Source of the DNA: Uranotaenia lowii
Lineage: Eukaryota > Arthropoda > Insecta > Diptera > Culicidae
Direction of reading: 5' to 3'
DNA: 64,000 nucleotides
NCBI RefSeq assembly: GCF_029784155.1
Contig: NC_073693.1
Location: 187,819,802-187,883,801, forward strand
This document shows, in pieces, positions 12,545 to 23,578 of the stretch (position 1 is the stretch's first letter; the number at the start of each line of letters is the position of its first letter). Made by a program: the position numbers and the translations under genes. The notes under the pieces are model-generated. The model was given only the letters and a program-made list of their open reading frames with translations, was not told the origin of the DNA and made no database searches.

Positions 12545-12960
12545 CTTGGCTTAGCTTAGCTTAGCTTGATTGACTACTCACATCCACCTTATGTCATTGA
12601 AACCGAAATGTCACCTGAAACTTTCACTGAAACTGATTTGATACTTTTATGTTTGACAATTTATTCCGGCGTAGCTACACAGAACGCACTCTACATCGCT
12701 AATGGTTGCTACTCCGTGATTGACCGAGGCCATAAATTTTGTCCAGAGGTAAAAAAATAGTGTCTGGAAAAACAGCACATTCACAATGAACACGACTGAT
12801 GCTCTCTCTTTACAACTCAATAACGGCGCCATCCACGTCCTGGTAGATGAAAAAAATAAACTGAGGTCACCTCTGAATCCTAGCAAAACAATTTTGGTGC
12901 GGATGTGGGGAAGGATATAATCAGGAGACACTTTTGACAAGTGTATAGATCTTATTTTTG
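12545..12960 (+). repeat. probable dispersed repeat with TTAGC-type head
   Basis: It begins with (TTAGC)n-like words (GGCTTAGCTTAGCTTAGCTTG). The following 400 bp have no open frame of note. The short-unit edge is like the tail of a non-LTR element or a mosquito dispersed repeat. No second copy exists in this window, so this is a weak call. Confidence 0.3.
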
Positions 12961-13439
12961 AAACCTACATATTTCCCTATGCTTCTATTGTTTACTATCA
13001 GAAAAATCGAAAAGAATGTGGCTGGCATTGTTAGGATACAAATAAAAAATGAAAAAATATACTTAATCAGGTAATAGACACATAATTCAATTTATAATCA
13101 CCCTAATTATGATAACATAAAAATCATATTGGTCTAACACGGTAAACAGTCACACAATGCAAAGAGTGCAAAATAGTTAAAAACAAAAAACTTGTTTTTA
13201 GTGCTATTAAGAACTTTTGTTTTGGATGTGATGTGGTAGTTATTTCTAAATCTTTTTTTCTAAGAACCATGGATAGGTATTAAATACTACATTAAAGGAC
13301 AAAATTTTGGTAAATTCCAAAAGCTAAGCAACTTTCGGTTCTGTGCATAATTCAATAATTTCTTCAAAGAAACGTTGTGATAAATTTTGAGAAAATCACA
13401 ATACTAATGGAGAAAAAAGACGACAGATGTTCCAGTTAT
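12961..13439. other. AT-rich spacer
   Basis: I see no gene, inverted repeat or tandem repeat here. Confidence 0.4.
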
Positions 13440-13800
13440 TTCAGCTTGTTATACCAATAATCGAAATGCAGTTGATTTTTTCGCATTCAACTACTTATAT
13501 AATAGATTCAACTAAAACTTCTATTGATTTGTCCATACGCATCCGACTATCAATATAATGCATTCAACTGTATGATTTTTTTTTCCTTTATTATAGAGAC
13601 TTTCAGCCTCGGGCTGGTTCGTCAACTGTATGATTTATTTTATGCATTCAACTATAAATACAATAGATTCAACTACAAACTGCTGTTTGACCTTATGCAA
13701 TCAACTATGAATATAATATTTGAATGAATTCAATTGTAATGGTATAATTGATTCAACTGTAGATATGATAGATTCAACTACAAATGTATGATTGATTCTA
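13440..13800 (+). repeat. degenerate minisatellite of TTCAACTATAAATATAAT-like units
   Basis: Words of the form GATTCAACTATAAATATAAT recur every 30-45 bp with much variation. The array is interrupted at about 13577-13625 by an unrelated piece ending CAGCCTCGGGCTGG. The same words recur in the opposite orientation at 16620-16900, so the two arrays face each other across the TIR element at 13805-15916. Confidence 0.55.
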
Positions 13801-13804
13801 GGTA

Positions 13805-15916
13805 CACAGCAAAAATTATTTCCTGTAGAATTACGGCAAATATCCTGTAACAAAAAGGAGCAGGACTTTTACCGTAATTTTACAGGTCGAAAAAAAATCA
13901 CAGGACCTTTATTTTTCAGTGAACCAAATATTTTACAGGCCGCTTTGAAATTACAGTAGTGTAAAATTTTTATTCATTGAATTGTTTAGGCTTTTTTCGT
14001 TGATTTTCTTTTAAATTGATATTTATTTTCGGCGGAAATAAAGGTAACAAAATCAAGATCGATCAACTTCATTTAACAGTTAAAGTCGCATATTTATTTT
14101 CTCATAACACTAAAATATGATTTCACAATTCCAACATGCATTTTCGCGATCTTCATGCGTTAATTTTCAATTATTATTGTTATTATTTTAAGAAACGCAA
14201 TCGTTCAGAAACACCTCAGGAAAATCATTATTAACATCATCATCACAAAAACGTTTGCAGTGTTGATAGACAGATGATTTCGTTGGCCGTTGGGTCAAAT
14301 CTACGACGTTGTTCGATTTATAACGAACATCTTCTTCGCGGATGTAAATATCGAAGATTGGCCGTTTGATCTGATGCCCCAGAAATCCTCGTATGATGGG
14401 TCCCGTTTCCTAATCAAAAGCAAAGGGAAACAATTTTTTTTAAAATAACACACTTGATTACACACAACACATTTTTCGATTACCTTTATCTTGAGCAATT
14501 TCCTGGTGTTGTATTCCTGAATTTCGTAGTGGGATAACATTACCGTCCGATATCGACTTCAAAGGGGGCATGAAGAATATTGATGACTTTTTTCCACCAG
14601 ATAGTCTGAAAAGCTTACAATATCCAACGATTGTCTGGTCCGGAAAACATCAAAATAATACAGGCCATTGATTATGTGAAGCTAGAATAAATTGAAAAAT
14701 TGTTACCAATATTTTAAATTTGTAATGTATTGTCTGCTAGCTTGTAAGAAGCATATTTATGAACATCCAGATTTTGAAAAATTGTTTGTCTCGCTGAACG
14801 TAAAAATAATAGAAATTGCAGAGAAACTTCTAACTACTCACCCGCAGAAAATTATCGGATTTGGAATAGTGAATTTCAGAGGTGACCTGAGGCGGCTTGT
14901 GTGCGCTCTTTTTGAGGCTCGGCGACTGATATGGGCGACTTGACCTTTGATCATTGCTTCCGTCACCCATGTTGTTTTATCGGTCTCATGCCATCCTGCA
15001 ATGAATGTGATTGTTTATTGAGCTAACGATAACATTTCAGTTCGACATAGAATGTACCTTAAACTGACCTTATCAAGGATCAAGATTTCCAGCGGATGGT
15101 GACAATTCGCTGATACTGCGGAGCGACGGAGGCAAAGTTCCGCGGGGCAGCTGCGGGGGATCCCAGAATTCATTTAGGGACGGATGTCCTGCGGAACTAT
15201 CGCGAGCAAACCGTTGGAGAGATTTTTGCTGTTTGAAAAAAAATAATAAGATTCTTACTCCAATAGATAAATTAAAACAACTACCTACCTGATCTCAGTC
15301 TGTCGAATTGTTGGGAAGCACCGATATTCCTAAAGTGGGAATAATGGTGCTGCTGCTGCTCCTCTTTTCGTCCATCACTAAACCCGAAAGATGCGATAAT
15401 TTATCGCTGGAACAGCACAATGAACTAAACAAATTACATAATGCCAATGAAATGAAAACACGATTTTAATCCACGACGGTTCGAATAGTTTATTTTTGTT
15501 TACGTTAGTACACGCTTGAAAAAATCCAACAATAGATGGGTCTAGGCGCTCACTGAAATTTTACGCGTGAAATCCCTGAGTACTTTGCGTGGAAGTTGAG
15601 TATTTTCAGCAGCTAGCAAAACTTCTGGTATCGACAAATTCTACACGAGAATTTATGGTGCTTTTGTTTTGTTTGACAACCGAAAATTTTACAGACCTGT
15701 AATTAATGAGCGGCCTGTAAATAATACGTTCGCCTAAAATTGGATGCCTTCAAACTGTAAACCTACAGCAAATGCCATGTTCCTTTTTGTTACATGACAG
15801 TTGCTGTAAAGTTAATGTTTTTTTATTTCAAAATACATGCTTTTTTAATTACACGTTGTTTTATTTTACAGGCAACCATTTTCAATGACACGTAAGAGTC
15901 AAAAATTTTTTCTGTG
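13805..15916. mobile_element. 2.1-kb TIR transposon flanked by TA, with internal intron-containing frame
   Basis: The ends are CACAGCAAAAATTATTT on the left and inverted CACAGAAAAAATTTTTG on the right, flanked by TA on both sides. Similarity between the ends continues inwards for some 200 bp: CCTGTAACAAAAAGGAGCA on the left pairs with inverted ATGTAACAAAAAGGAACA on the right. The words CCTGTAA/TTACAGG recur at least eight times in the two subterminal regions, as transposase-binding repeats do. The inside is less AT-rich and has exon-like segments on the minus strand. I cannot assign a superfamily. Confidence 0.7.
14188..14540 (-). CDS. unknown protein, two-exon model inside the TIR element
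   Basis: Exon 1 (14540 down to 14484) encodes MLSHYEIQEYNTRKLLKIK. A 74-bp intron (14483-14410) has a GT start and a pyrimidine-rich end in AG. Exon 2 (14409-14188) continues in the same frame for 73 codons through RPIFDIYIREEDVRY and ends at TAA. Removing the intron joins the two open frames without a stop, which is good evidence for a real splice. The true start may lie in an earlier exon: minus-strand segments at about 15400-15310, 15228-15073 and 15000-14950 are bounded by GT/AG and partly open (15228-15073 has 51 codons starting QKSLQRFARDSS). No known domain is recognised. It lies wholly inside the transposon, so it is either cargo or an unfamiliar transposon protein. Confidence 0.4.
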
Positions 15917-15918
15917 TA

Positions 15919-16016
15919 TTGAACCATAAATATAGTAAATAAAACTATATTGTTATGATAGATTGTGTGTTACTGGAATACTATAGTGTTCATCAACAAA
16001 AACAAAAAAAATGTAA
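15919..16016. other. AT-rich flank of the TIR element
   Basis: The first bases (CCATAAATATAG) may continue the minisatellite unit interrupted by the element. Confidence 0.35.
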
Positions 16017-16328
16017 ATGTGGAACTCAATACGTGTTCCCTGTAGCGATCGTATCGCTGTTTTTAGGGCTCAGCCGATAGTTCCTGACATCGATGGCAAA
16101 ACGCAAGCGCTCTCCGGTGATGGGGAAACATTTTCCTCTACCAGTTCCTGGCAGCGGTCGTGTAGAAGGCCGATAGTTCCTGGAATTGGGAAAAGTACAC
16201 CTACTCTGGCTGCCCGGGAAATCGACGTGGGTCTCGACGTTCTTTTACACGATCCTGGCAGGATCCCACAGGAAACTAGAATTATGGTAAGTCAGCGTAT
16301 GATAGATTTATGTCATGATATTGAGTAA
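16017..16328 (+). CDS. unidentified 103-residue open frame
   Basis: ATG at 16017, stop at 16326-16328. The stretch 16017-16500 is clearly richer in G+C than its AT-rich surroundings, which is why I list it. A 14-bp word GCCGATAGTTCCTG occurs twice (about 16073 and 16169), each followed by a GAAAC/GGGAAA context. I do not recognise the protein. It may be part of a decayed retroelement gag or simply an imported GC-rich fragment. Confidence 0.2.
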   Translation: MWNSIRVPCSDRIAVFRAQPIVPDIDGKTQALSGDGETFSSTSSWQRSCRRPIVPGIGKSTPTLAAREIDVGLDVLLHDPGRIPQETRIMVSQRMIDLCHDIE

Positions 16329-16619
16329 ATTCCCCCTCCACAAGGAAAATCTTCGCCGGGTGCAGAAGCACGGACGTCTTTCTGGACCGATTAGTTAAGA
16401 CGCACAATTTCCTGGGCAACCATGCATCAAGATGCAAAAAGAACAACAGCGGAGGAACCAGGACGTGGATATCGGGATTTCCGGTTAGGTTTTCTAGCAT
16501 CATGACGGCTAAAACGAACTAGATGCAAAATGCTGAAATAATAAAATAAAAGAAAATAAAACGTAGCCATAAAATTATTCCAAAAAAGTGCCTCAGATAT
16601 GATAACTTCCAATATAAAG

Positions 16620-16900
16620 AGAAATTAAATCTACAATATTTATAGTTGACTTCAGTGAATCAATCATAGAAACAAAATTGAATCTATTATATTTATAATT
16701 AAATCAATCATATAACTATAGTTGATTGTATACATCAATCGTGCATTATAATCTAATCTATTATATTTATAGTTGAATGCACAAAATTATATAACTATAG
16801 TTGAATGTAATATATACATTGTTGAATGTACGAAATCAATCAGATTGTCTATTATATGTATTGTTGCAATTTTAATAATTATAGTTAGCCGAGAAGCAAT
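16620..16900 (-). repeat. inverted counterpart of the TTCAACTATAAATATAAT minisatellite
   Basis: Words such as ATTATATTTATAGTTGAATG recur about every 40 bp. They are the reverse complement of the units at 13440-13800. Confidence 0.55.
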
Positions 16901-18753
16901 CAGATATATGATTGAATATAAGTGGATTAATTTTGAAAATACCATACTTTTTTCTCCGTGCTTTGCGATAAAACTATATCAAACCTTACACAAGTACTGG
17001 TCGTAAAAGGGAGACGGTATTTATATCTGCATATTTTACTTTTTTCCAAAAAGGGTTATCGAATGAAATAATAAAAATGTTTATTTACATTAAATTTGAA
17101 ACTATAAATTTTTTCACTTTCTTATCACTTTTTGATTGATAAATATTGAAATTCAAATTATAAATCTTGATGCTTTTTTTAAATCATTTCCATCTAAGAA
17201 ATCATTGAAAGTAATGACCATCTTAAAATATACATTTGCATCCTAACGTGTTCATACGAAATTCAACAAATTTTCAATTGAACTCCACTAATTGATAAGC
17301 ATTCTAACACGACCATCACATACATTCCTTTGGTCCTCATTAAATGTTTACAACAGCCTTATGAACTGATGAGTAAAGCAAATGATCATTAAAATTTAAA
17401 ATTCTCTCTTTATACTCCCGGCCAAAGTTTCTAAAAATAAAAACTAATTAAAGGCTCGTATTCAAAAACATCAATACTTGTTCAGCATTGTAATATAATA
17501 GAGAAAACAACGATAATTAACTGAAAAATGGAATGCACTCAACTAGTTGATTGTTAGCAGAAAGAACTTTTTTCTTCCAGAAGTGTCCGTAGACCATTCC
17601 AGGTAAGAGACACTTTTTCACAAAAATATTCACCAAATCACTAATCACTGCAATCATATTACTGAAACATTTCACTTCAGTTTTTTTCAGATCTTTAAAA
17701 ACTATGTTTAATTTTGTTCAAATTTTCGCGAACGGTGAAAAAAAGACGCGTGCGGTTCGCGAAAATCATGGACTACTTCTCAGTTCGTTCTTAACTGGAA
17801 AATGATTTTGCTTAACTCTGGCGGCTGCATTGTACATTTTTTCTTTCTAATTGTCAATTCTCTTTTTACTCCAATGCTATTTTGTAACCAGCAATAACTT
17901 CCAGAACAATATACAGAACTATATTTCTGGAAGTTATTGCTCAATAAACCAATTAAACAATTCCAAAAAACATTCGAAACGAACATATAAACTGGATTGT
18001 GCCTTTCTCAAAAGAACATTTTCGAGTCATAAAAAGACGTAAAACTGCCAGTACAATCGACAATCGAAGCTCCTGTTGGTAGGAAAATAAATTGAAATTT
18101 AGTTAAACTTTATTAGTTATCTTCATCGACCATCAGGGGTAACGAAAATCATAAAAGGAATATTTTATCGCTCTATTCCCAACACACCACACGAGGATGG
18201 GTATCGACGAGATTTGCCAAATTTCGGGCTACTCCCTCGTTGCTGATTCCAAACTGAAGAGCACATCAAAACTCAATTATTTTGAAATTTTATTGGTGAC
18301 TCGAAGCAGCGACGGAATTGCTGTGGGAAATCCTCTTTCACCAGGCGATTTGTGAAATTAAGAGATCAAGTTTTTATTTTGTCAACCCTTCGGGTCTTTT
18401 TGGTCAACGTTATGACAGCGCACAGAGACGTAATAAACGACGTTAAGGATACAACATTATTAGCATACTAAACAAGCTAAACCTAGCATGTGCAGATGCT
18501 TTGCATGGAATCCAAAAAAAATCTGACGTGAAGGACAATAATTGCGTGCGTCAACACATGTACTCGATTTATTCAAAAAACCTACATTCATATTCTGTCG
18601 ATTTTACCCCCAAAATAACAGATAATTAGAGGACAAGCCTTTTCGCCAACGTTAATTGGACATGTTGAACAAAAAGTAAAAATCAATTAATTCAAGTTAG
18701 AATCACAAATTATATAATGTATGTCCAACAGCCCCTAAAATTATACCTTTATA
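16901..18753. other. AT-rich sequence without recognised gene
   Basis: It contains only short chance frames. The single structured feature is the hairpin at 17890-17941. Confidence 0.4.
17890..17941. repeat. perfect 17-bp stem hairpin
   Basis: AGCAATAACTTCCAGAA (17890-17906) and its exact reverse complement (17925-17941) are separated by 18 bases. Confidence 0.6.
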
Positions 18754-19688
18754 CCGTCAGAATAAATCAATAGAATGCAACACTTTTCAACTTCAGTGGC
18801 TTCTAAAATCCTAATGCTTGCAGATAATCATACCTCTTGTACATCAAAACTTTTAAGGTTGATGGGACACCAACCTGACGTAGTCAGAAAAAATATTAGT
18901 TATTTTTAATAAATTTACAAAAAGGGGTAAATTGTAACAAACTCTGTAATTAATGAAAAATCATATGGGAACGTTTGAGAATTTATAGTTTTTGATACAT
19001 TTGTGATGTCATAATGCATAAAGCACCAATTGTAGTAATTTTTGGTTTTGTTCGAATTAAATTTTTAATTTTTTCTGTCAAAACTGGATTTAAGAAAAAA
19101 GTGTTAATCTGGTGCATACATTTAGGGGTGAAAAATACTTCAAAATATGCTTTTAGCTTAAATCTTAAAAATTTATCTTAGGATGGATGAAATTTTAATG
19201 TTAACAAACGCATTATGCAAAACAATCATATTCCAGCATATGGAAACACGATTTATGAGATTTAATTCTGATTTGCATTTTGTTGCATTTTGCCCCAGAC
19301 AGCTTACTGTATTATAAAAATATTTGTTTTAAAAAAATTGGTGATTGTTCGAAAAATATTTATACACCAACAGTGTTGGTATAGGATAATGAAAGCAATA
19401 TAAAGTTTGTAGGTGATATTATTAAGCCAATCCGTCATTCTAGGTAAAGTTTTTTAAGGCATCGAAAAATGTAAAAGTTTGTACATCTATTGCTCGATTT
19501 TTTAAATTTTTTATGTCAATCAAAAACTTAAAAAAAACTCTTCCACGATGTCAAAAACTATGTCATCATCAATTTGTTATCATTCAATGATAACTTTATT
19601 ACAGTATATTGAAATAAAAATTGAATGAGTGTTATGGTATACAAATGTTGCATCTAACCCTGCTTTTGCATGATGCCCCGTTTGACGG
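18754..19688. mobile_element. MITE family 'CCGTCAA', copy C
   Basis: It is 935 bp, flanked by TA, and ends in CCCCGTTTGACGG on the right. The left TIR keeps only CCGTCA, then differs for about 15 bp before rejoining the family at GAATGCAACACTTTTCAAC. Internal order is as in copy B, including ACACCAACAGTGTTGG. It lacks the tandem duplication of copy B. Confidence 0.8.
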
Positions 19689-20707
19689 TATTCATTTATC
19701 TCTAATTCAACAGTAGGTTCCTGCTACATTGAATTCTGATTTTTTTTTCTTTCCAACGAGTATTGTTGCTGCGTATCGGTTGCATATAAATAAATTTATG
19801 TTCCATTTACAGTTCGTTAAGCTGCAGCTCTACTACCGCACAATTTTTGCTTCCCGTTGCACTATCGGGATAGTTGAGTTTAACATGCTTCTGACGTGCT
19901 ATTATATGAGATATAATTTCATCATCTGTCTTCCCAGGTTAGGTGTGGAGAAATTGTTCGCCCCACATAGTTAGTAGGTAGGTACTGTCGCACGGAACGA
20001 CTGCAATTGGAAAACTGACTTTGAAACTATATTCAAAGAAAATTTATTCTCCCCGTCGATTAGTTTATTTAAGAATATTAAGACAGATTCTGTTATGTTT
20101 GCAGATTAATAGGGATAATACCATCGAAACATTTAAAAAAAAAATTACCATCCTTCATTATTCTTTCCCGATAACATCGATTCATGCTTTTCCGTATATG
20201 CACAATATTTCTCTTTGCATCCGTAAATGGCTCCTAGGCACAGCCACATCCCGACAAACAGCAACCTCAAGCTGGTGTAGTGGAAAATAGGGAATATTAT
20301 CCGAGTTTCCTGAACAGTAGAACTAACAAGCTACCAAAAAAATATACGCGATTATTTTTGTTTGTTCACTTCTGGCACTCACTTCTGATGATGAACAGGA
20401 GCTCTTCCAAACATGCTGAGTAAAGTTGAATTTAAAAAAAAAGAAATCGTTTCGGGTGTTTTTGAAATGGAACTGTCAGCTTCTGTCTTCAGCCAGACAG
20501 TTGAGGGTCAATATTTCAACGAGCAAATTTAGTTATATTTTCATTAAAGTTTTGCATCGAAAGTTTATTGACCTAAAACCATCTTAAATAGATTTCATGG
20601 CGCATACAGATATTATTGCGGGCAAATTAATACTTAAAAATGATATAATCTATCGAACTATTATAGAACTAAGAGAGACCAACAGTTCATGAAATTGTTT
20701 TGTTAAC
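19689..20707. other. no recognised gene
   Basis: Two short plus-strand frames (19729-19974 and 20021-20290) show no domain and are probably chance. Confidence 0.4.
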
Positions 20708-20715
20708 ATACGTAT

Positions 20716-21659
20716 TAGACTGGCCCATAACAAAAAAAATCCGTATATTTCACGCGGCACCCCCTAGATTGGTGCATTTAGGTGAAAAAATGACTTCCTG
20801 AAAATTTCAGGTCATTTGGTAAAAGCACGAGCTGGCGCAAAGGACTTGAAATTTGTATGGAGATTTTCGGCAAAATGTATGAAATATCGACATACTTTCA
20901 CTCTTTGTGTTCTAAAATATGTTTCCAATGTGCTAGAAAGCTCAGAATTTCAGGTATTGTAGTTCAAACAATGGCAAAGAAATTTGTAGAAGATTGTGGC
21001 GCGATACGAGTTGACTGTGATGAGTTATGCGCAATTGAATGTGCGATTTTTTTGCACTTCTTTGATGTATTGTGAACGGTGTATGGGCTAATAATCGCAC
21101 TAACTTGATCGCACAATGTCACACAATGAGAATAGAAAGTTTATGACCTCGGAAAAGTTGCGAAAAAAGCTCTTACAAACATTATCGCATTTAAACTTTG
21201 CCGAGGACACAAACTTTCTATTTGTTATTCTCTTTTGTGACAATGCGATCAAGATAGTACTAATAAATAATCCACTTATCCACTGTTCACGATATATCGA
21301 TGAAATGCGAAAAAAATCACACATTCAATAGCGGATAGCTCATCACAGTCAACTCGTATTGCGTCACATTCTTCTACAAACTTCTTTGTCATTGTTTGAA
21401 CTACAATTCCTGAAATTTTGAGCTTTCTAGCACACTGGAAACATATTTTAGAACACAAAGAGTGAATGTATGTCGATTATTCATACATTTTGCCGAAAAT
21501 CTCCATACAAATTTCAAGTCCTTTGCGCCAGCTCGTGTTTCTGCCAAATGACCTGAAACTTTCAGAAAGTCATTTTTTCACCTAAATGCACCAATCTAGG
21601 GGGTGCCGCGTTGAAAAAAATGTTGTAAAAATCATCCCATACAAATTTGGGCCAGTCTA
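20716..21659. mobile_element. 944-bp near-palindromic (foldback) transposon
   Basis: The two halves are reverse complements along almost their full length, from TAGACTGGCCCA at the left edge to TGGGCCAGTCTA at the right, with the centre near 21190. The element is flanked by the 8-bp word ATACGTAT on both sides (20708-20715 and 21660-21667). That word is itself a palindrome, so a 6-bp TACGTA reading is also possible. An 8-bp duplication would suit hAT-type mobilisation. The reading frames in it are mirror images of one another and not genes. Confidence 0.8.
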
Positions 21660-21779
21660 ATACGTATGTGTCCTAAAATTGCATATCTTCTGGAAACCTG
21701 GGGGCTCAACCTTTCAATGAAAGATTAGGATTAGGATATTGAGAACATTCTTTTATATGGGATCAATTTAAAATAATAC

Positions 21780-22264
21780 CTATTTTTAGAGGTTTCGCAA
21801 ACGCAATTTTTTAACCTGCCTACCCAAGTGTCCAGCGCCGATTGACCGACGCATAGGGCTGAGATAAAAGATCTCCACTGCTGGCGATCCGGAGCCAGAA
21901 TCTTCACTTGCTGCCAGCCAAGGTTCTCGTCAACTTTGCGGATTTCAGCGGCTAGACTACGCCGCCACGAGCTTTTGGGCCTGCCTCTTCTTCGATGCCC
22001 ATCTGGATTCCAGTCAAGTGCCTCTCTGCAAATTTCGTTTTCATCTCTTTGCAGCGTGTGCCCTATCCATCTCCACTTACGTTCCCGAATCTCGATTTCT
22101 AGCGCCTTTTGATGACACCGACGATGAAGTTCCACGTTTGAGATCCAATTGCCAGGCCACCAAGCGCGGATGATGTTCCGCAGGCAGTGATTCACAAAAA
22201 CTTGCAGTTTTCACGTCGTTACCGCATATGTGCACCAAGTTTCATACCCGTAGGTACAACAATA
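21780..22264 (-). pseudogene. LINE ORF2 C-terminal segment (part 4 of a broken LINE)
   Basis: On the minus strand: YGYETWCTYAVTT, a stop, then VNHCLRNIIRAWWPGNWIS, KWRWIGHTLQRDE, CREALDWNPDGHRRRGRP and then SWRRSL. This is the typical tail of a non-LTR reverse transcriptase protein, downstream of the thumb. It is the last piece of the minus-strand LINE that continues upstream at 23449-23578, 25757-26472 and 30918. It carries one in-frame TGA. I cannot set the clade with certainty (RTE- or CR1-like by general look). Confidence 0.7.
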
Positions 22265-23209
22265 GGGGTGAATGAGGATACTTAATCCCTGGGGATACTT
22301 GATTCCTTAGCTATATCTCGAAACTGGAATGTCTTACAAAGATCAAATGTTCTAGAAAAATGTGCCAAAATGAGCAAAATAACAATGCTTGTAGTTAAAA
22401 AATTTTAACAAAATAATTGTTTGAGTAATTGAACTTTGTTTGAAAAATTTCACAAAATGTAACTTGAAGATCTTTTTTCATCACTTTAAAATGTTCCTTA
22501 CACGGGAAAATTATGAAAAAAATATTTATTCCAATGTATCAATCGTTCGAGCGTAAAATGAACTTCATAATGCCATATTTTCGAAGCTATGGAAAACTCT
22601 CAACTTTTTTCAGAAAAAGTTTTCTAAAATGTTGATTATGGGTACAGTTGATCCCCTAGAGTTGGGTACAATTGATCCCCCTTCCAAACGGCAAATTCTT
22701 CTTCTGAATTGATCGTTATGATTGCTGATTACGAAACTACTAATATTTATCCAAAACTAATATTTATCAAACAATTGTCTGAAGAAAAAAGCAAAAATAA
22801 TAAATTTTCTCTTAATTATAAAAAATAGCGCCTTTAAGTATGCAATGTTTTTAGCGATGAGACAAAGTTCAAGAATTTTCTTCTTATGTCTGCTATAAAT
22901 TGTGAAATGAGAACAATCTATCTTGGGGTTTTGTTTGATTTTTATACAAGGATTAGGGCTTCCTGAATAAAAGATCAAATCTCCTTCAATAGGGGATCAA
23001 GTCTCCCCTAACTTCAGAAAAATCGCAATTTTTTTACTCCCACGAAAATGCTTCTAGTTCATCAACGGGTTCAAGTATCGTTCTAAATTTTGGAGCATAG
23101 AACTTCAAGTTTCAGCTGTCAGAAAATGTCAAAGACGGTGAGTTGCTAAATTTTTCCAAAAAGATATGGGGAAAATGAGAAAAGGGGATCAAGTATCCCC
23201 TTTCTCCCC
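22265..23209. mobile_element. MITE with GGGGATACTTGATCCCC-rich ends, TA-flanked
   Basis: It is 945 bp between TA dinucleotides (22263-22264 and 23210-23211). The left end GGGGTGAATGAGGATACTT matches the inverted right end GGGGAGAAAGGGGATACTT. The words GGGGATCAA and its reverse complement recur through the subterminal regions. It interrupts the LINE just before YGYETW. A truncated second copy in the opposite orientation lies at 56959-57619. No coding capacity. Confidence 0.8.
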
Positions 23210-23211
23210 TA

Positions 23212-23448
23212 AGGATTTAAAACGAACACACACATATAGGATCTCAGTGAAACTTCATGTTTCTTTGAAAAGATCTAAATTCTACTTAAGACTAAAGCGT
23301 ACATCTTTCAAGGATATAATGGCTAGCATCTTACTAATGCTAACACCACCAACCCACAGAGACAGTACTATGTATGCCGTGACCGAGACTCGATCTCATG
23401 ACCTCTGGCTTAAAAGACTTGAACACTATCATCTAGGCCAGGGTCGGC
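23212..23448 (-). mobile_element. tRNA-derived SINE-like insertion
   Basis: On the minus strand, TGGCCTAGATGATAGTG resembles a pol III A box. About 35 bp downstream GAGATCGAGTCTCGG resembles a B box, followed by a non-coding body and an ATATGTGTGTG tail. It separates two pieces of the LINE frame, so it is an insertion. Edges are approximate and no flanking duplication was confirmed. Confidence 0.45.
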
Positions 23449-23578
23449 GGCATAACGCATTTGACGTTTGAGTTGAAGATTCGGATCTTATAGTGCGTAG
23501 AGAGATCTGGCGTGAGCGCCAGATGTCCAGCTACCACGATATTAGAACGATTTTCTGTGTTGACTTCCATCGACTTGG
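23449..23578 (-). pseudogene. LINE ORF2 segment (part 3 of the broken LINE)
   Basis: Minus strand: SMEVNTENRSNIVVAG, then, after what looks like an internal deletion, YKIRIFNSNVKCVM. The first block continues the frame of the RT piece (…INAGKTK) once the TIR element at 23579-25756 is removed. The second block is the usual stretch just before the 'LLYG.ETW' motif, which is found at 22264 on the far side of the SINE-like piece and the MITE. Confidence 0.65.

Noticed and set aside
20857..21458. Two similar short proteins on opposite strands
   Set aside because: They are mirror images created by the palindromic element.
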